Assembly (NCBI GenBank): GCA_024704765.1
Contig: JAKMXF010000341.1
Span: 1-64,000 of the forward strand
From: Oopsacas minuta
Lineage: Eukaryota; Porifera; Hexactinellida; Lyssacinosida; Leucopsacidae
Direction: 5' to 3'
DNA: 64,000 nt
Below the pieces are notes generated by a model that worked only from the letters and a program-made list of their open reading frames with translations, made no database searches and was not told the DNA's origin. This document shows positions 38,852-50,243 of the stretch, piece after piece. The translations under genes and the position numbers were made by a program. The first letter of the stretch is position 1; the number at the start of each line of letters is the position of its first letter.

Positions 38852-39309
38852 AATTCCATCTATGTCTATAATGTGTATATTATGCATTTGAAGAGAGATA
38901 AATATCTGGCAGGGGCTGTGGCTAATATAGTAGTGTATAAGATTAGTTTCTTAAGAATCTGTGTAAACGTGCTAATTTTGCTTCTAGGCTTGTCTAGGCC
39001 AGTCAAACGCTAAATTGGCAGTATTAATCAAATGAACAATCGAAGTGTCTATTAGTACTGATTTAATGAATCATCGTTTGTCAGATCGGTTCAAATTGTA
39101 TATTTTGTATCAACTGCATAACAGCTAATAGGAAAAATTGTATTGAAGCTGAATCAAATGCTTACAGCAATCAGGCCTTGCATTGATATTAATACTTGAA
39201 TCTACCCTCAATATCTTACTATTAATACTCTTTCATCCTGTCATATCTGTTATTTCAAATCTCTATGATGTTCTTATGTATAATACTGTATTCGTGTATA
39301 ATATAATAG

Positions 39310-41776
39310 ATGATTAGAATCCTTACTTTTATACAACCACCTAGATGTCTCATATACCAGAGTTTGTATCTATCCAGCTCTCCATTGGATACTCCACTTG
39401 ATGTAGACACAACTACTGTATGGCCACGGTATAAGCGGAAGAAGGACAGACACGCAGTGCTAGACGCACTAGCTTCTACGGTAAAACCAATCACACCCCC
39501 TCTCATGTTTGGACGCGGTCCTACTGATCCCTACTTTATACATAAATCTAGAGTATCCTTGCTACAACACGCTCAGTACTGGCTAGCTGGGAAGAGCGCG
39601 GCCAAATACGTCATAGACAGAAATCCTGATTTGTTTCCTGGTTTCCGTGCTCTCCCAGAGATGGTCCCCGACCCTGAGCTTCCTCCATCCTTAGAGCCTA
39701 CCCTAGAGAGACTGCAGTATCTCGTGAAGATAGGTTTAGCTGAGGAGTCATATGCACTATATACATTACTCAAGACAGAGCATAGTGATGTCAACATGCC
39801 TGTGTCTCTCCTTGACAACCTGTTAGAGTTAATGACGTATAAATGTGTGGGTGGAGATTACAATCTTATGAAAGGTGGGAATCGACAGAGGATTAGTCAA
39901 CCTGACTTAAGGAAAGTTCACGGTGAAGATGATGACTCTACACTAGCTGATTCAGCTTACTTTACAGGATCTAGTAAGAAATGGAAGAAGGACGGGCCTT
40001 GTGATCAGCTGTTCCAAGAGATGAAGGAACTAAAAGTTGTTACAGCTGACTCATATAACTCTATGCTGATGGGAAAATATAGGTAAGTAAATTTCCTACA
40101 TACACTTATCTTATTTTTGAAACATTTGCTGCTACAGCTAACTTTAGTTGTGACTGCTAGTTTTCTATATTAATACAGATACTCCGGTTAATTGGACCAC
40201 TTTCTCCAGTTATTTGGTCCGATAATACGGTGTGTGAGGGTCCCGAGAATGTGCATACTATTTTAAAGAATTGAAATCTAAACATTATACGTAACTCATA
40301 CTATGTGCTCTGAATAATCTTCAAACTGTATTGCTTATAATAGCCTAATCCTCTTTACTTCTCTGCAAATCTGTCCTAAACTCTACAGCTATGCGAGATA
40401 TTATTAAAATATCGAAGCTCATGGGCCGTGACGTAACCCTTTGTGACCCTATAGTAAAATCCTAAAATTTGGTTCCAACCTCTGAATTCTAGCTTGTATA
40501 ACATTTTAACATATACAGTAGAACTCGGATAAGACGTACTCGGCTTAAGACGTACACTCGGTTAAGACGTACTATTTCTTATATCCCAAAATATCAGTCA
40601 TCACTATTTGTAATGCAAACATATTCGGATAAGACGTACACTCGGTTAAGACGTACTAATTTCTGTTTCCCGAGGGGGTACGTCTTATCCGAGTTCTACT
40701 GTAGTATCATTATTTGTTTCAGATATGACACTCTGAAGGAGTTCTCTGATCTTTATAACGAGATGTTAGAACATAATCTACAACCATCTCTGTTGGTACA
40801 TAATAGCTATCTCAAAACTATAATATTAAATCCTGCTGAGCTAGATGTGGAACGATCTGAGAGGATAGAAATAGTCAGACGTATCATTAAGCGTATGAAC
40901 ACAGAACCCGTGGTACAACCGGATGCTAGTACGTTCTCATTTCTGACTAGATTAGCTAGCTTCAACACTGCCATATCCAATGGATTCCCTACTCCATACC
41001 AGATATTCCGTGAGATGTTGAGTCGTGACATTAAACCTAATCTCTCACACCTGACTGCTGTCCTCCGGTGTAATGATACTTACCTAGATGAACTTATTAG
41101 TTATGTTAAGAATAACCCTGATATACTGAAGTTCTCTACAGATATAGACGAGCAGAACTTCTTTGGCAGTGCCATGCAGAAAGCTATTGCTAAGGATAGG
41201 TATCAACATGTGGAGTATATTGCTAAGTTAAATAAAGAGACATTTGGTCTACTGGACAGTCAAGAGCCTGGTGTTCTTAGGTATTACGTTAGCTACAAGT
41301 TTGGGTTCTGGAATGTGTTAAGTGAGCCTGGGCGTGCAGATGAGATGTGTAAAATCCTGATGGAGTATATCCAGATGGCTGGGTATCCCTGTATGCCTGA
41401 GATTGAACAAGCTACCAAGTTCTATCAAATCGGTAGATTCGATCTATTTCTTAACATCATGAAAGAGGCATTTATAGCACATGATGAATCGTCTATAGAT
41501 GTCATTATCTCTCTAATGAGGATGCTCATTAGCTTTCTATCTGATCACATCCTCACTAACTCTCCCACGAACTCTGACCTCATGATAGAAACAGCTGATT
41601 TTGTGTGGTTATTAGTAAGCAGATTTGAACGGTCTTATCTTATGTCTAACGCAGGAGTATTCTTTGAATTGTGTAGACTAGCTCTGAAGATATTTGAGCC
41701 ATTAGATCAGTTCAAGTACAAACAAATTAGCAGATGGTTGTCATTGAACAAGAGATTGAAGAAAGATAATATATAA
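39310..41776 (+). CDS. PTCD3: mitochondrial small-subunit PPR protein PTCD3 (mS39)
   Basis: Two exons, 39310-40082 and 40723-41776, join in phase 2 to give 608 residues (human about 689). PTCD3 is a pentatricopeptide protein of the mitochondrial ribosomal small subunit, involved in mitochondrial translation. The start has a presequence-like stretch (Arg, hydrophobic, few acids). Matches to the family include RKKDRHAVLDALASTVKPIT, a D-P-Y-F/K-S-R block, S-A-A-K-Y-V-I-D, then helical PPR pairs such as LQPSLLVHNSYLKTII and FREMLSRDIKPNLSHLTAVL. It starts 458 bp after the PIK3R4 stop on the same strand and ends tail-to-tail with XPC. The only intron, 40083-40722, carries a pogo-like MITE. Confidence 0.9.
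40516..40701. mobile_element. pogo-like MITE, family A, in PTCD3 intron
   Basis: 186 bp with TA at both edges. The tips CAGTAGAACTCGGATAAGAC are perfect inverse copies. GACGTAC/CTCGG(T/A)TAAGACGTAC motifs repeat internally. Same family as 15929-16235. Confidence 0.85.
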
Positions 41777-42458
41777 CAGTAATATATTTAATTATATATT
41801 AGTGTGCGAAATTATTGCAACCATGCTCACTTATTATGTGGTCTACTTGTATATTATTAATGTAAGATCTCAAATCACTGGCTATATACGATGTGAGAGA
41901 AGCAGATTATTCTGGAGATTTTCCATAGAAGTCTTCTTATACTGTCTGAAATTCGAATTATCATAAAACTAATCTCTACTGTATAAATGGCTTAATGGAT
42001 TGTATCAGTATCTCCAATTTTCGTGTTAATAGGACCATAAATATTCAACTTGGCTAAAAATGACGAAAATATTTTTGTGGCAACGGTGTGGCCACTGTGG
42101 CGTTTGTCATTTCCAATGTTCAGAAGGTCAATTAGTTACTAAATTTCTCTCTTTGTTGTATAAATTTTTTATTCCTCATTCCTAGTTGTAAAGAACAAGT
42201 AACCATCACTGCATCACATTCAAAAGGTTTTTAACAAATAAGCTATAAGTTCCACACTCTTCTGATGAGATTTCTTAGAGATAGTTCTTATTTCGTTGAA
42301 AACGTGAAAATGAATACGCATCACATAATACATTTCTATCTATATTAAACTACTGCCATACCTTTTCTGGTCCCGAGTATTCGAGTTATACTGTAGTTGT
42401 TATATTCCGAACTTTTGGCATGCACCCTAATAAAGTTGAGTATTAAAATTTATTTTTC
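41777..42458. other. convergent gap between PTCD3 and XPC
   Basis: AT-rich 3' flanks of both genes. No open frame or repeat of note. Confidence 0.5.
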
Positions 42459-44243
42459 TTAATCCATCTGATTATCTGTGAACTTGTACTTTTTATCTAC
42501 CCGCTGCTTAATAAGAGCAGATCTTATAACTCTTCTCCATCTTTCAAATACTTTCTTCTCTCTAACAACCTTCTCTTTCTCTCTCTTCTCCTCCTTCCCC
42601 TCTCTCCAGGCTTCCAGTAACACTCCCTCATTCTCAGTTGCTACTACCACACCTCTGAACACAGGATGACAAGCTATACCGTGGAATTCCCATCCTACCA
42701 TTGCTAGTGCATAATCTATACCTAGCTTCCTAGCAACAATAGCTGCTCCAGGAATGTCAACATGTGCAGCTCCTGATGGTAACATGGACTCCTGGAATAA
42801 TTCTACATTTCCGAACTCATTTTTAGGAACCTTACCGTCTACAACCGGAGGAGCTATGTATATCTCTGTCTGCCATTTCCCGAATAACTCGATCTTCCTC
42901 TCCTGCTTGGGATCAGACCCAGGCTTAGTCCTCCCCCGAGCTAGCTTATATGCCGTGCTCCCTTTACTAATGACCCGGCCCTCCTTCAGCCAGTTCTCCC
43001 GTGTATGTAGCTCCATCACATTATCTCTATGGTATACTCTATCTCCTCTGAATATCCCTACAGGTAGTACATCAGCTGGGTAGATAGCCTGGAATTTCAG
43101 GATGTGTCTCTCCAGTATGTAGATAGGGTTACACTTGTATTGACTCAGTGTAGAAGGAGATGGGAGAGAGAGTTGTATACTCATCAATTGTTTATCTTCT
43201 AGTCTATCTTCTTCATCTCTGGAGTCACACCATAGAGACAGGATACGTAGCCATGAATCATTATCTGGTTTCATCTTCGCATATTTCCCTCCCCAGTCTA
43301 GACAGTACCGAGCTGACACATCTCTCACCTTACCTTCTCTCTCAGAGGCTACTACATATTGAAATGAGTTAGGTGTTGCTAACTCTACACAACTGTATGC
43401 ATTTGTTAGTTTACATAGCTTGCAATGTACTGGTACCCAATCCTCTTCTACACTTATTTCTAACCATTCATCTATATACTTATCTGAATGAGAGATACAA
43501 GCTTCTCTATCCGTTGCTACTAGCTTCTTTCTGATCTTCTTAGGGGTCTCAAACTCCTCATCAGATGCCGTATGATTCATCCGAACTGATCTGGGTCTCT
43601 TAAATTGCTGAGACCGTGACTGTTTAGCATTAGACTGGAAATACGGGCTTTTGTCACAGCTGGTAGACAGCTGCTCTCTGCTACCACCCCTCTTCTTATT
43701 CCTACTCTGTTGTTTATTACCTCTCTCCTCTCTAACAGGTGTAGCTATCATATTATTTACTATTCTAGTTCTGTAACCTAGAGATCTTAGCAGGGCCACT
43801 AATGAGTGTAAATCTGTCAGCTGATATTTTTCTATAGAGTTTCTCACCTCTTCATCCAGCTGACTAGCTTGATATTCTTGTTGGAACCATAGCAACACAT
43901 TCTGTAGATTGGTATGTGAATGTGTAGTGAGGTGTAATGGGAGTAGAGATAGAACAGCTGATTGTAGGAGCTGATCACTACAGAGTCTACTCACCAGTTC
44001 GAGTCTCCCTAGCAACAGCATGAGGTGTGTGTTATGTTTTCTAATCTTCTGTGCTCTTTCATACAACTTTATGCATCTGTCTATCATAGACTGTTTGCGC
44101 TTATTTACAGAAGATTGTAGTGTAATCTCTAGTGTATGTGACGTCACGCTACTGTCTAGATCAGCTGTTGTATCTGGAAGCACACTTGACTCTACTTCAA
44201 TCCAATCTGAATCAGACTCACTGCTATCACTAGCATATGTCAT
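42459..44243 (-). CDS. XPC: XPC/Rad4 DNA damage recognition protein
   Basis: One uninterrupted 594-codon frame. XPC recognises distorted DNA and starts global nucleotide-excision repair, recruiting TFIIH. The N-terminus has SDSDWIEVE, matching the acidic TFIIH-binding stretch of human XPC (SDSDWEEVE). A helical transglutaminase-like half and a basic, disordered insert (about 170-250) follow. Then come the Rad4 beta-hairpin domains: WLEISVEEDWVPV, NPIYILERHILKFQAIYP, R-G-D-R-V-Y, H-T-R-E-N-W-L-K-E-G-R-V-I, and the most conserved VDGKVPKNEFGNVELF with ARKLGIDYALAMVGWEFH. It is shorter than human XPC (940) at both ends and within the insert; the C-terminal centrin-binding tail seems reduced. Start chosen at the only Met before the acidic motif. 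Intronless, unlike the human gene. Confidence 0.93.
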   Translation of the reverse strand: MTYASDSSESDSDWIEVESSVLPDTTADLDSSVTSHTLEITLQSSVNKRKQSMIDRCIKLYERAQKIRKHNTHLMLLLGRLELVSRLCSDQLLQSAVLSLLPLHLTTHSHTNLQNVLLWFQQEYQASQLDEEVRNSIEKYQLTDLHSLVALLRSLGYRTRIVNNMIATPVREERGNKQQSRNKKRGGSREQLSTSCDKSPYFQSNAKQSRSQQFKRPRSVRMNHTASDEEFETPKKIRKKLVATDREACISHSDKYIDEWLEISVEEDWVPVHCKLCKLTNAYSCVELATPNSFQYVVASEREGKVRDVSARYCLDWGGKYAKMKPDNDSWLRILSLWCDSRDEEDRLEDKQLMSIQLSLPSPSTLSQYKCNPIYILERHILKFQAIYPADVLPVGIFRGDRVYHRDNVMELHTRENWLKEGRVISKGSTAYKLARGRTKPGSDPKQERKIELFGKWQTEIYIAPPVVDGKVPKNEFGNVELFQESMLPSGAAHVDIPGAAIVARKLGIDYALAMVGWEFHGIACHPVFRGVVVATENEGVLLEAWREGKEEKREKEKVVREKKVFERWRRVIRSALIKQRVDKKYKFTDNQMD

Positions 44244-44467
44244 ACTGCGTAGAGCTGTGGTACATGCATCAGTTTATTTATTGAGTGATCAGTAATTATA
44301 GAGGATTATAATATACCATAGATTTATTCACTATCATAGACTCATAACCTGTAATCTGTGAGTCAATTCAGACCCTCGGTTATCAGAATTATAGAAAAAG
44401 CTTAGCATTGGAATTTGGAAAAGCACTTGGTTTGTAAAATTTCGTAAAGCTTAAGAACAGTATTTCG

Positions 44468-44970
44468 GGGCCTCCCTAATTCATGGAACGGAACAGGCAA
44501 GGTTTTTTGTATGAATTAAAATTTGTCACTTAACACATATTAGACCTGAAAAATCACAGAAGAGTGTAGAACAACACTTGTCAAGCATTTATTATGACAT
44601 TTCACGTTGATGGCAATCAATATGTCAAATTTGTATCCATTTGTACAATATTAAAGTATTTTCCCCTAGAAAAATTCCCTCTCTAATTTCTTATCTCCTC
44701 CTCTTCACTAGAGGGAGGTAGTTATCCAGCCGAAAGCTGGTCCATATAATATTCGCAATTTTAATGATGAAAAGTTGTTGAAGGTATTACTAGATAGACT
44801 TCGTTACAAAATTATGAAAATTGGTCACCGCAGAAGTGAAATGTCAAAAAATATGCTTGGCAACCGTCATGATACAATATTCTGTGATTTACAAATGCCA
44901 AATGTGCAACGAACAACAATTTTGAATTTCCTTAAGAAAACTTGTCCCTTCCGTGAATTAGGGAAGCCCA
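44468..44970. mobile_element. about 500-bp MITE, family B
   Basis: The tips are GGGCCTCCCTAATTCATGGA and the inverse of GGGCTTCCCTAATTCACGGA. TATTTCG is duplicated on both sides (44461-44467 and 44971-44977). Related sequence at 46865-47490. It contains a short, unrecognised open frame (44775-45011, extending past the right edge). Confidence 0.75.
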
Positions 44971-45283
44971 TATTTCGAAAGAAAGTCGTGATGTTAATCC
45001 CTTATTCGTAAAGAGGATTATGATAATGACATGACATCTTTAAATATACAGTCAAATATCCTTAATATCAAAAATACCAAAATACATTCCATCGTATGAT
45101 TCGTATCACCAAGCAATGAATTTCACACATATCAAAATAAATTCTTTCAGTTAACCAAACAGTAAACTTGAAATTATAAGATGAATGTATTACGTATTCT
45201 GATAACTGAGGGGGTTTACAATGTACTGATACGATACAGTTTATACAATGTTCGAAACTTAATACATTCATACAATAAATTCA

Positions 45284-46711
45284 TCATTTCTGATCATTAT
45301 CACTATCCGCTTCTTGTATTGAAGTATCTGTATCATTAATCAGTTGATCACCCTCTGTTTCAGATATAATACTCTTTTGTTTCATGGCCATGATGTCGTA
45401 TACCATGAGTACAATAACAGCAAGAGCAGGCAGTAGAGTAACTCCACCTACTAGATAGAATATCCAACTGGGGTTGATGAGTCTGAGGGTAGGATACAGA
45501 CTATTAAACACCACCACACTAATAATACTGCTTACAGCATTCAGTAGGGATATTATACTGAATAGACTCCCGTGCTGAGAGGGTAGCACTAGCTTAGAGA
45601 GGGAGGATCGGATAGAGGGTACACCTAGAGAGGCTAGTAGAGCTACGCCAGGTACCACCCCTAGTAGTCCCCAGTCTGTATTCAGAACACCAGTTAGTCC
45701 ATATACCAGTGCTGAGTCTAGTGTGCCTATTAAGATTAGAAGATTGTCTGGACATCCGCATTTGAATAGGAAAGGTAGGAACAGGTAGATACCTATAAAA
45801 CGAGCCAGGTATGTCAGTCCAAGGTACCAGCCCTGTTTACTGGGTCCCCAACACAGTGGAGGTGCTAGTGCATAGAGAGGGAATATGCTAAGAGTAGTAA
45901 CTACATCTCCTACAATGAATCCAAATACTGTTAAGTATATAGCGAATTTGAATCTATCTTTATTACGTATAAATAGCATGAGGGGAGTTATGCCCTGTCT
46001 GAGGATAGTTTTAGTTGTATGGTATATGCCGTTAGGAGATGAATTATTCGCGGATTTTGGCAAAGATTCTGGTACGAACAGAATGTATAGGAGAGTAGTT
46101 ACGTACATAATAATAATAATAACAAAACTCCACATAAACCCTATCCAATCCAGCAGGTATCCACTAACTACTTGGAATATACAGGTTCCCATTAGGATAC
46201 CTGACTCCATTATACCCAATCTGAAAGTTCGTCTCTTTGGTGATGTTATATCTGCAACCATGGATGATACAGCTATTGTCACAGACTGGTGATTACCGCC
46301 TATCCCATCTATAATCTCAGGGAGTAGAATAAAGTATGGGTGTAGATTAAACAGGTGTATGAGTAGGAATATAATTGAGGACAGTATGGAGGCAGCTAAT
46401 GCTGTGATTAGGATAAGCTTCCTGCCTCTGACGTCAGACAGAGTTCCAGCTAGTAGTATCGTGAGTAGAGTAGGTACTGTATACAGCAGCTGAGCTACAA
46501 GAGATAGATAAGAAGCATAGGATTGTATAGAGTTTATAGAGTAAGAAGTGTTATAGCAAGGTACTGATTGATTCTGGTTGAGTATGTTTGAACAATTCCC
46601 GCCCTGCAGCTGTCTACAGCTGGAGTAGTATATGTACTCTGGTAGGATAAATCTCTGGAATGAAAGGGAGGAGAAATACAGGAATATGATAGGTTCTGGA
46701 GGTAGTATCAT
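45284..46711 (-). CDS. SLC46-like major facilitator transporter
   Basis: One 475-codon frame without introns. It has the usual MFS size and about twelve hydrophobic segments, with GTLSDVRGRKLILITALA as MFS motif A between helices 2 and 3. An N-terminal extracellular loop carries several Cys and N-glycosylation sites (NCS, NQS, NTS). The C-terminal tail is short and acidic (D-T-S-I-Q-E-A-D-S-D). The long first loop, E-I-I-D-G-I-G-G-N in helix 4 and S-L-G-V-P-S-I-R-S in the second half agree with the SLC46 family (proton-coupled folate/heme carrier SLC46A1, and SLC46A3, which moves muramyl peptides and conjugate catabolites). I cannot tell which subtype or substrate. Divergent from CEP76, with 853 bp between the starts. 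Confidence 0.8.
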   Translation of the reverse strand: MILPPEPIIFLYFSSLSFQRFILPEYIYYSSCRQLQGGNCSNILNQNQSVPCYNTSYSINSIQSYASYLSLVAQLLYTVPTLLTILLAGTLSDVRGRKLILITALAASILSSIIFLLIHLFNLHPYFILLPEIIDGIGGNHQSVTIAVSSMVADITSPKRRTFRLGIMESGILMGTCIFQVVSGYLLDWIGFMWSFVIIIIMYVTTLLYILFVPESLPKSANNSSPNGIYHTTKTILRQGITPLMLFIRNKDRFKFAIYLTVFGFIVGDVVTTLSIFPLYALAPPLCWGPSKQGWYLGLTYLARFIGIYLFLPFLFKCGCPDNLLILIGTLDSALVYGLTGVLNTDWGLLGVVPGVALLASLGVPSIRSSLSKLVLPSQHGSLFSIISLLNAVSSIISVVVFNSLYPTLRLINPSWIFYLVGGVTLLPALAVIVLMVYDIMAMKQKSIISETEGDQLINDTDTSIQEADSDNDQK

Positions 46712-47564
46712 TACTCAGGATATGATTTTTCTAACCTTCATTGTGCTATTATATTTGATGCTAAGTAAATTAATATATTTTAGTTGACTCAAGCTGGCTT
46801 CCCTTCTCCACTATCTATGAGATGTTTCTAGAATTGGTATTTAGATTGTTTGAGAAGATTAGTACAAAATGGAGGGCTTCCCTATTTTATGGAACGGAAC
46901 TGCCCATTTTGATACCCTACTTTTAGGGAACAGACACATTTTTACATGAAGAAATTTCAAATTTGGTGTTTGCTACACATTTGGTCTTCAAAATCACAGA
47001 ACATTGTAACCGTTGTCAAGCATTTGTTATGATATTTCCAGTAGACGGTATTAACATATGTATATTCATGCCAAGCAGTGGCGTCTTGTGGCTTTGAAAT
47101 CTGGGGGGAGGGGGCCACAAATTCTGGATGAGGGTCTATGGGCCGCTGTAACCAATAAAGTCCAGGACCGAAACCCATCGCAAGAAATAACGTTTGATTT
47201 GCAGTTAACCCAGAAAGTTTTTTCTGGTCCCTTGGAGTAATGATGCGGGAGTTTGGAGAATATTTGGGGAGCACATATAGCACGACGCCCCTGATGCCAA
47301 ATTTGTACTCATTTATGCAAAACCAAGAAATCGGGAAGGCCATTCTATAGTATGCTATCGCCTTTTTCAAAGATCGCCGGAAAATAATTATTGGGAACGT
47401 TGGAAAATTCCCTGGAAAAGATTCATGTCTCATACTTTAGGTAGATTGATTTCTGTGCGGTCACTTCCCGTCCCGGAAATTAGGCATGTATGTTAAAATA
47501 AGAAGTAATTCTCAATCCCCAATTTCTGATCCATCTTTTCCCATAATTACAACTTAGCAGTACC
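46712..47564. other. divergent gap SLC46-like / CEP76, filled by MITEs
   Basis: A degenerate family-B element (about 46865-47490, starting GGGCTTCCCTATTTTATGGA) contains a nested hAT MITE (47076-47293). The promoters of both neighbours must fit in the remaining few hundred bases. The long minus-strand open frame 46957-47433 lies in repeat sequence and is not taken as a gene. Confidence 0.6.
47076..47293. mobile_element. 218-bp hAT MITE nested in family-B MITE
   Basis: The tips are CAGTGGCGTC and the inverse ending GACGCCCCTG. The target duplication is ATGCCAAG/ATGCCAAA (7 of 8 identical). Confidence 0.75.
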
Positions 47565-49523
47565 ATGGATAGCGAAGTATCCATGGAGTCACAGGTTGAT
47601 GAGTATCGCGAGGACATCAAACAGCTGGTACATACTCACATGACTAGCATTAATATGTCTGAAGAGGTGAGACAGCTGATGGAGGGGATGGACTCAGGAG
47701 ATGAAGTGGATAATGACGTCATATTCCAGAAGTTAACAGATCGGGGTTTAATCGGCCCTGTATTTGATAGTGTAGATAAGTTTGTGAAAGAGAAACAGGA
47801 GGTTATAGTACCTCCCCCTCACTCCTCCCTCATCAGGAGAGAGGTTAAGGATAAAGAGAGGTGTCTGGAGCTTACCCTACAGAGGGGAAGAGGATTTCTG
47901 GAACACCTCCCATCAGATGATCTACTGCCCGGTACTCCAGCACCCACATTCTCAATCCATGCAAGTTTCCAGGGACAGAGACTGAGCTCAGGAGATCTCT
48001 CTTGTCTCTGTGAGGTAGAGATACAGCATAGCTTTAAGTTCTCTCTCTCCGCTTCTCTGCAGGTTGATAAGAAGGGGCCAGACCTGCTGGCTGTGAGTGA
48101 GGGTGTGTATCTTGTCCTGGTGAGGAGAGAGTTGGATGGACGCAGGGTCCTGATAGGCTTGGGAAAGTTAGAATGGAGACGAGTACTGACAGAGAGAGGA
48201 CAAAGGATGGAAGGTAGTCTAGATGTGTTGGGGGTGGGTAATGAAGCTACGGTACCTATAGGAGCTCTTGAGTACTCCTTAAATATGAACCTGTCACCAG
48301 GAGATACTGCATTCTTGAGAGACAACCCGATCACTAGACAGCTGTTGGATACACAGCTGGGTGTAGAGCAGGGGAGGAGAGATGAACAGCTGAGACTATT
48401 CCTTATTTACAGCAAACAGTGGTGTCACGAGTATTCTCAGCTCAGACCGTCACACCGTATCCGTAAGCTCCCTCTCTTCTCATCCTCTGAAGGCGGATCC
48501 CCGAGTCTAGCCTGCATTTACGTTACACCCCTCCGTACTCACAGATTAATAGAGTCTCCTAGATCAGCTCTCAGATTCTGCTCTCTCATACCACGACGTT
48601 CTGACCCCTTATGCCCAGGACAGACCTCTCTCGGTGAGTTGTGGCTCAGTCGCCTAGCTGTCCTCTCTTCTCGAGGGGCGGGGGAGGCGGATAGAGCTGT
48701 CCTCCTCTGCTCCCTCCTATTAGGATTCGGTCTGAATGCGTTCGTGTGTGCGGGCACCAATAGGATCGGTACTTGTTATTGGGTAGCTACGCTAGACACC
48801 TCGGGTCCTACCCTATTCTGGGATACATCGTCTGGACAGAGATACACACATCAGCGACAGACTGTATCAGATGCTCTGGAGGGTCGTGTACATCCTAAAG
48901 AGTACCCCTATTTAACTCTGGGTTCTGTATTTAATCACAAACACTTCTACGCTAATTTACAGGAAACTGATTCTGTTCCTCTCTGCTCTTTTGAAGTAAA
49001 TACACCCTCTTTATGGAAGCCTCTGGACTATGAAGCTATCAGAGCTATCTCCCTCCCTTCCTGGCCCCTAGCAACTGTCCCTCTCCTCCCTCCAACCCTA
49101 ACGGGGGCAGAAGCCTCCGAAGCAGTGGAGAGGGAACTCAAGGGCCAATTGGTTCAGTTCCGTATGGAGCGTGACCTCACCACACACTGGGACGATCAGC
49201 TAGAATACATCCTAGCCCCAGCTCTGGTAGCCTACGAGGCAGAGAGAGAACTAGGGTGTGTATTAGCTAATGAAGAGTTCCAACAGGCTGTCAGACATCA
49301 CGTTAAGCCAGGACACACATTCAAAGGGTATCCTGTACAATTTAACAGCTGTGAAGGAGGTAAGTTATTTAGACACTCTTTAAAATCAGAACTATGTCAA
49401 GAGATAGTATCGTGTAGAGGAGACTCCTTACAGTACTCAGTACGTGCTCGTGTTACGTGTTATCCTGATGAAGTATTTGGTGTATGGGTTATGTGGGCGT
49501 GTCATTACGCTTGTGTGCTTTAA
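47565..49523 (+). CDS. CEP76: centrosomal protein CEP76
   Basis: One 652-codon frame (human 659) with no intron. CEP76 is a centriolar protein that limits centriole reduplication by binding CP110. Order: N-terminal helical region with IKQLVHTHMTSINMSEEVRQ; a C2-like domain from G-R-G-F-L-E-H-L and L-P-G-T-P-A-P-T-F; RLFLIYSKQWCHEYSQLRPS (human RLFLVYAKQWWREYLQIRPS); then the transglutaminase-like fold with LLCSLLLGFGLNAFVCAGTN; closing T-F-K-G-Y-P-V and E-V-F-G-V-W-V-M-W-A-C-H-Y-A-C-V-L, which matches the human end. At the Cys position (human G-D-C-E-D-H-A) this protein has G-A-G-E-A-D-R-A, and the P-H-A-W-V His is replaced in T-C-Y-W-V, so peptidase-type catalysis is excluded. Confidence 0.95.
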   Translation: MDSEVSMESQVDEYREDIKQLVHTHMTSINMSEEVRQLMEGMDSGDEVDNDVIFQKLTDRGLIGPVFDSVDKFVKEKQEVIVPPPHSSLIRREVKDKERCLELTLQRGRGFLEHLPSDDLLPGTPAPTFSIHASFQGQRLSSGDLSCLCEVEIQHSFKFSLSASLQVDKKGPDLLAVSEGVYLVLVRRELDGRRVLIGLGKLEWRRVLTERGQRMEGSLDVLGVGNEATVPIGALEYSLNMNLSPGDTAFLRDNPITRQLLDTQLGVEQGRRDEQLRLFLIYSKQWCHEYSQLRPSHRIRKLPLFSSSEGGSPSLACIYVTPLRTHRLIESPRSALRFCSLIPRRSDPLCPGQTSLGELWLSRLAVLSSRGAGEADRAVLLCSLLLGFGLNAFVCAGTNRIGTCYWVATLDTSGPTLFWDTSSGQRYTHQRQTVSDALEGRVHPKEYPYLTLGSVFNHKHFYANLQETDSVPLCSFEVNTPSLWKPLDYEAIRAISLPSWPLATVPLLPPTLTGAEASEAVERELKGQLVQFRMERDLTTHWDDQLEYILAPALVAYEAERELGCVLANEEFQQAVRHHVKPGHTFKGYPVQFNSCEGGKLFRHSLKSELCQEIVSCRGDSLQYSVRARVTCYPDEVFGVWVMWACHYACVL

Positions 49524-50243
49524 TTCAGTTTTAATTATTTTAATGTATCTATTGTATTTTACATTCTTATCTAAATATAGATTGTAGCTTAAAATAGATA
49601 CTGATTAATTAGACATACTTAGTGTATATATTGAGAGGATTGTATTACTCTAAATAGATTATATTGATGTGTTGTAACTTTATGCTTTCCTCAAGTTTGA
49701 CATAATAGGGATGTGTCCTATGATGATATAAAAACATACTTGGTTTTAAAATATTCTTAATTTTAGGCAACTGTTAGTTAGGAACATGTGTTCAGCTCAT
49801 CTGATTTGGCTACCGCACGAATATTGTCATTATTTGATCATTTACCCAATGTACTTCATCTACACGATGTATAAACTAGCTGTTAAGACAAGATAGATGA
49901 CCTTTTCTTCGTATTGCATATTCTCTTATCAATTTTCACTTTTGTCATTTTGAAATATTTATGAGTCGACCAATTTTTCCGTTGATACGTCACAAAATAA
50001 TGAGATAATGATAATGAACCGCCCGCCCGCGTACAGGCTCTGATAGATCTCATGTAGCCTTATCTAACTTTTCAATCGATGTTTTTACGTCCTGACTATA
50101 CGAGTTTACTCCTGTACCTATTTGTTAGCTATAAACGCCGTATTTGAATATTCCACTTATATTTATTATGTATTCTGACTTGAGTGGTGTCAAATATTGA
50201 ATTATACTTAATTCTGTAGCAAATTATTATTATTATATTAGAA
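49524..50243. other. gap upstream of RPS27
   Basis: AT-rich except for a small GC patch (CCGCCCGCCCGCGTACAGG, about 50021-50039) that may belong to the RPS27 promoter or a 5'-UTR exon. An AG acceptor-like sequence (ttctgtag) ends at 50219, so a 5'-UTR intron is possible. Confidence 0.35.

Noticed and set aside
44020-44295. Plus-strand 91-codon frame opposite XPC
   Set aside because: Antisense shadow of the conserved XPC N-terminal coding region.
46957-47433. 158-codon minus-strand open frame
   Set aside because: Lies across nested MITEs and has no family resemblance.
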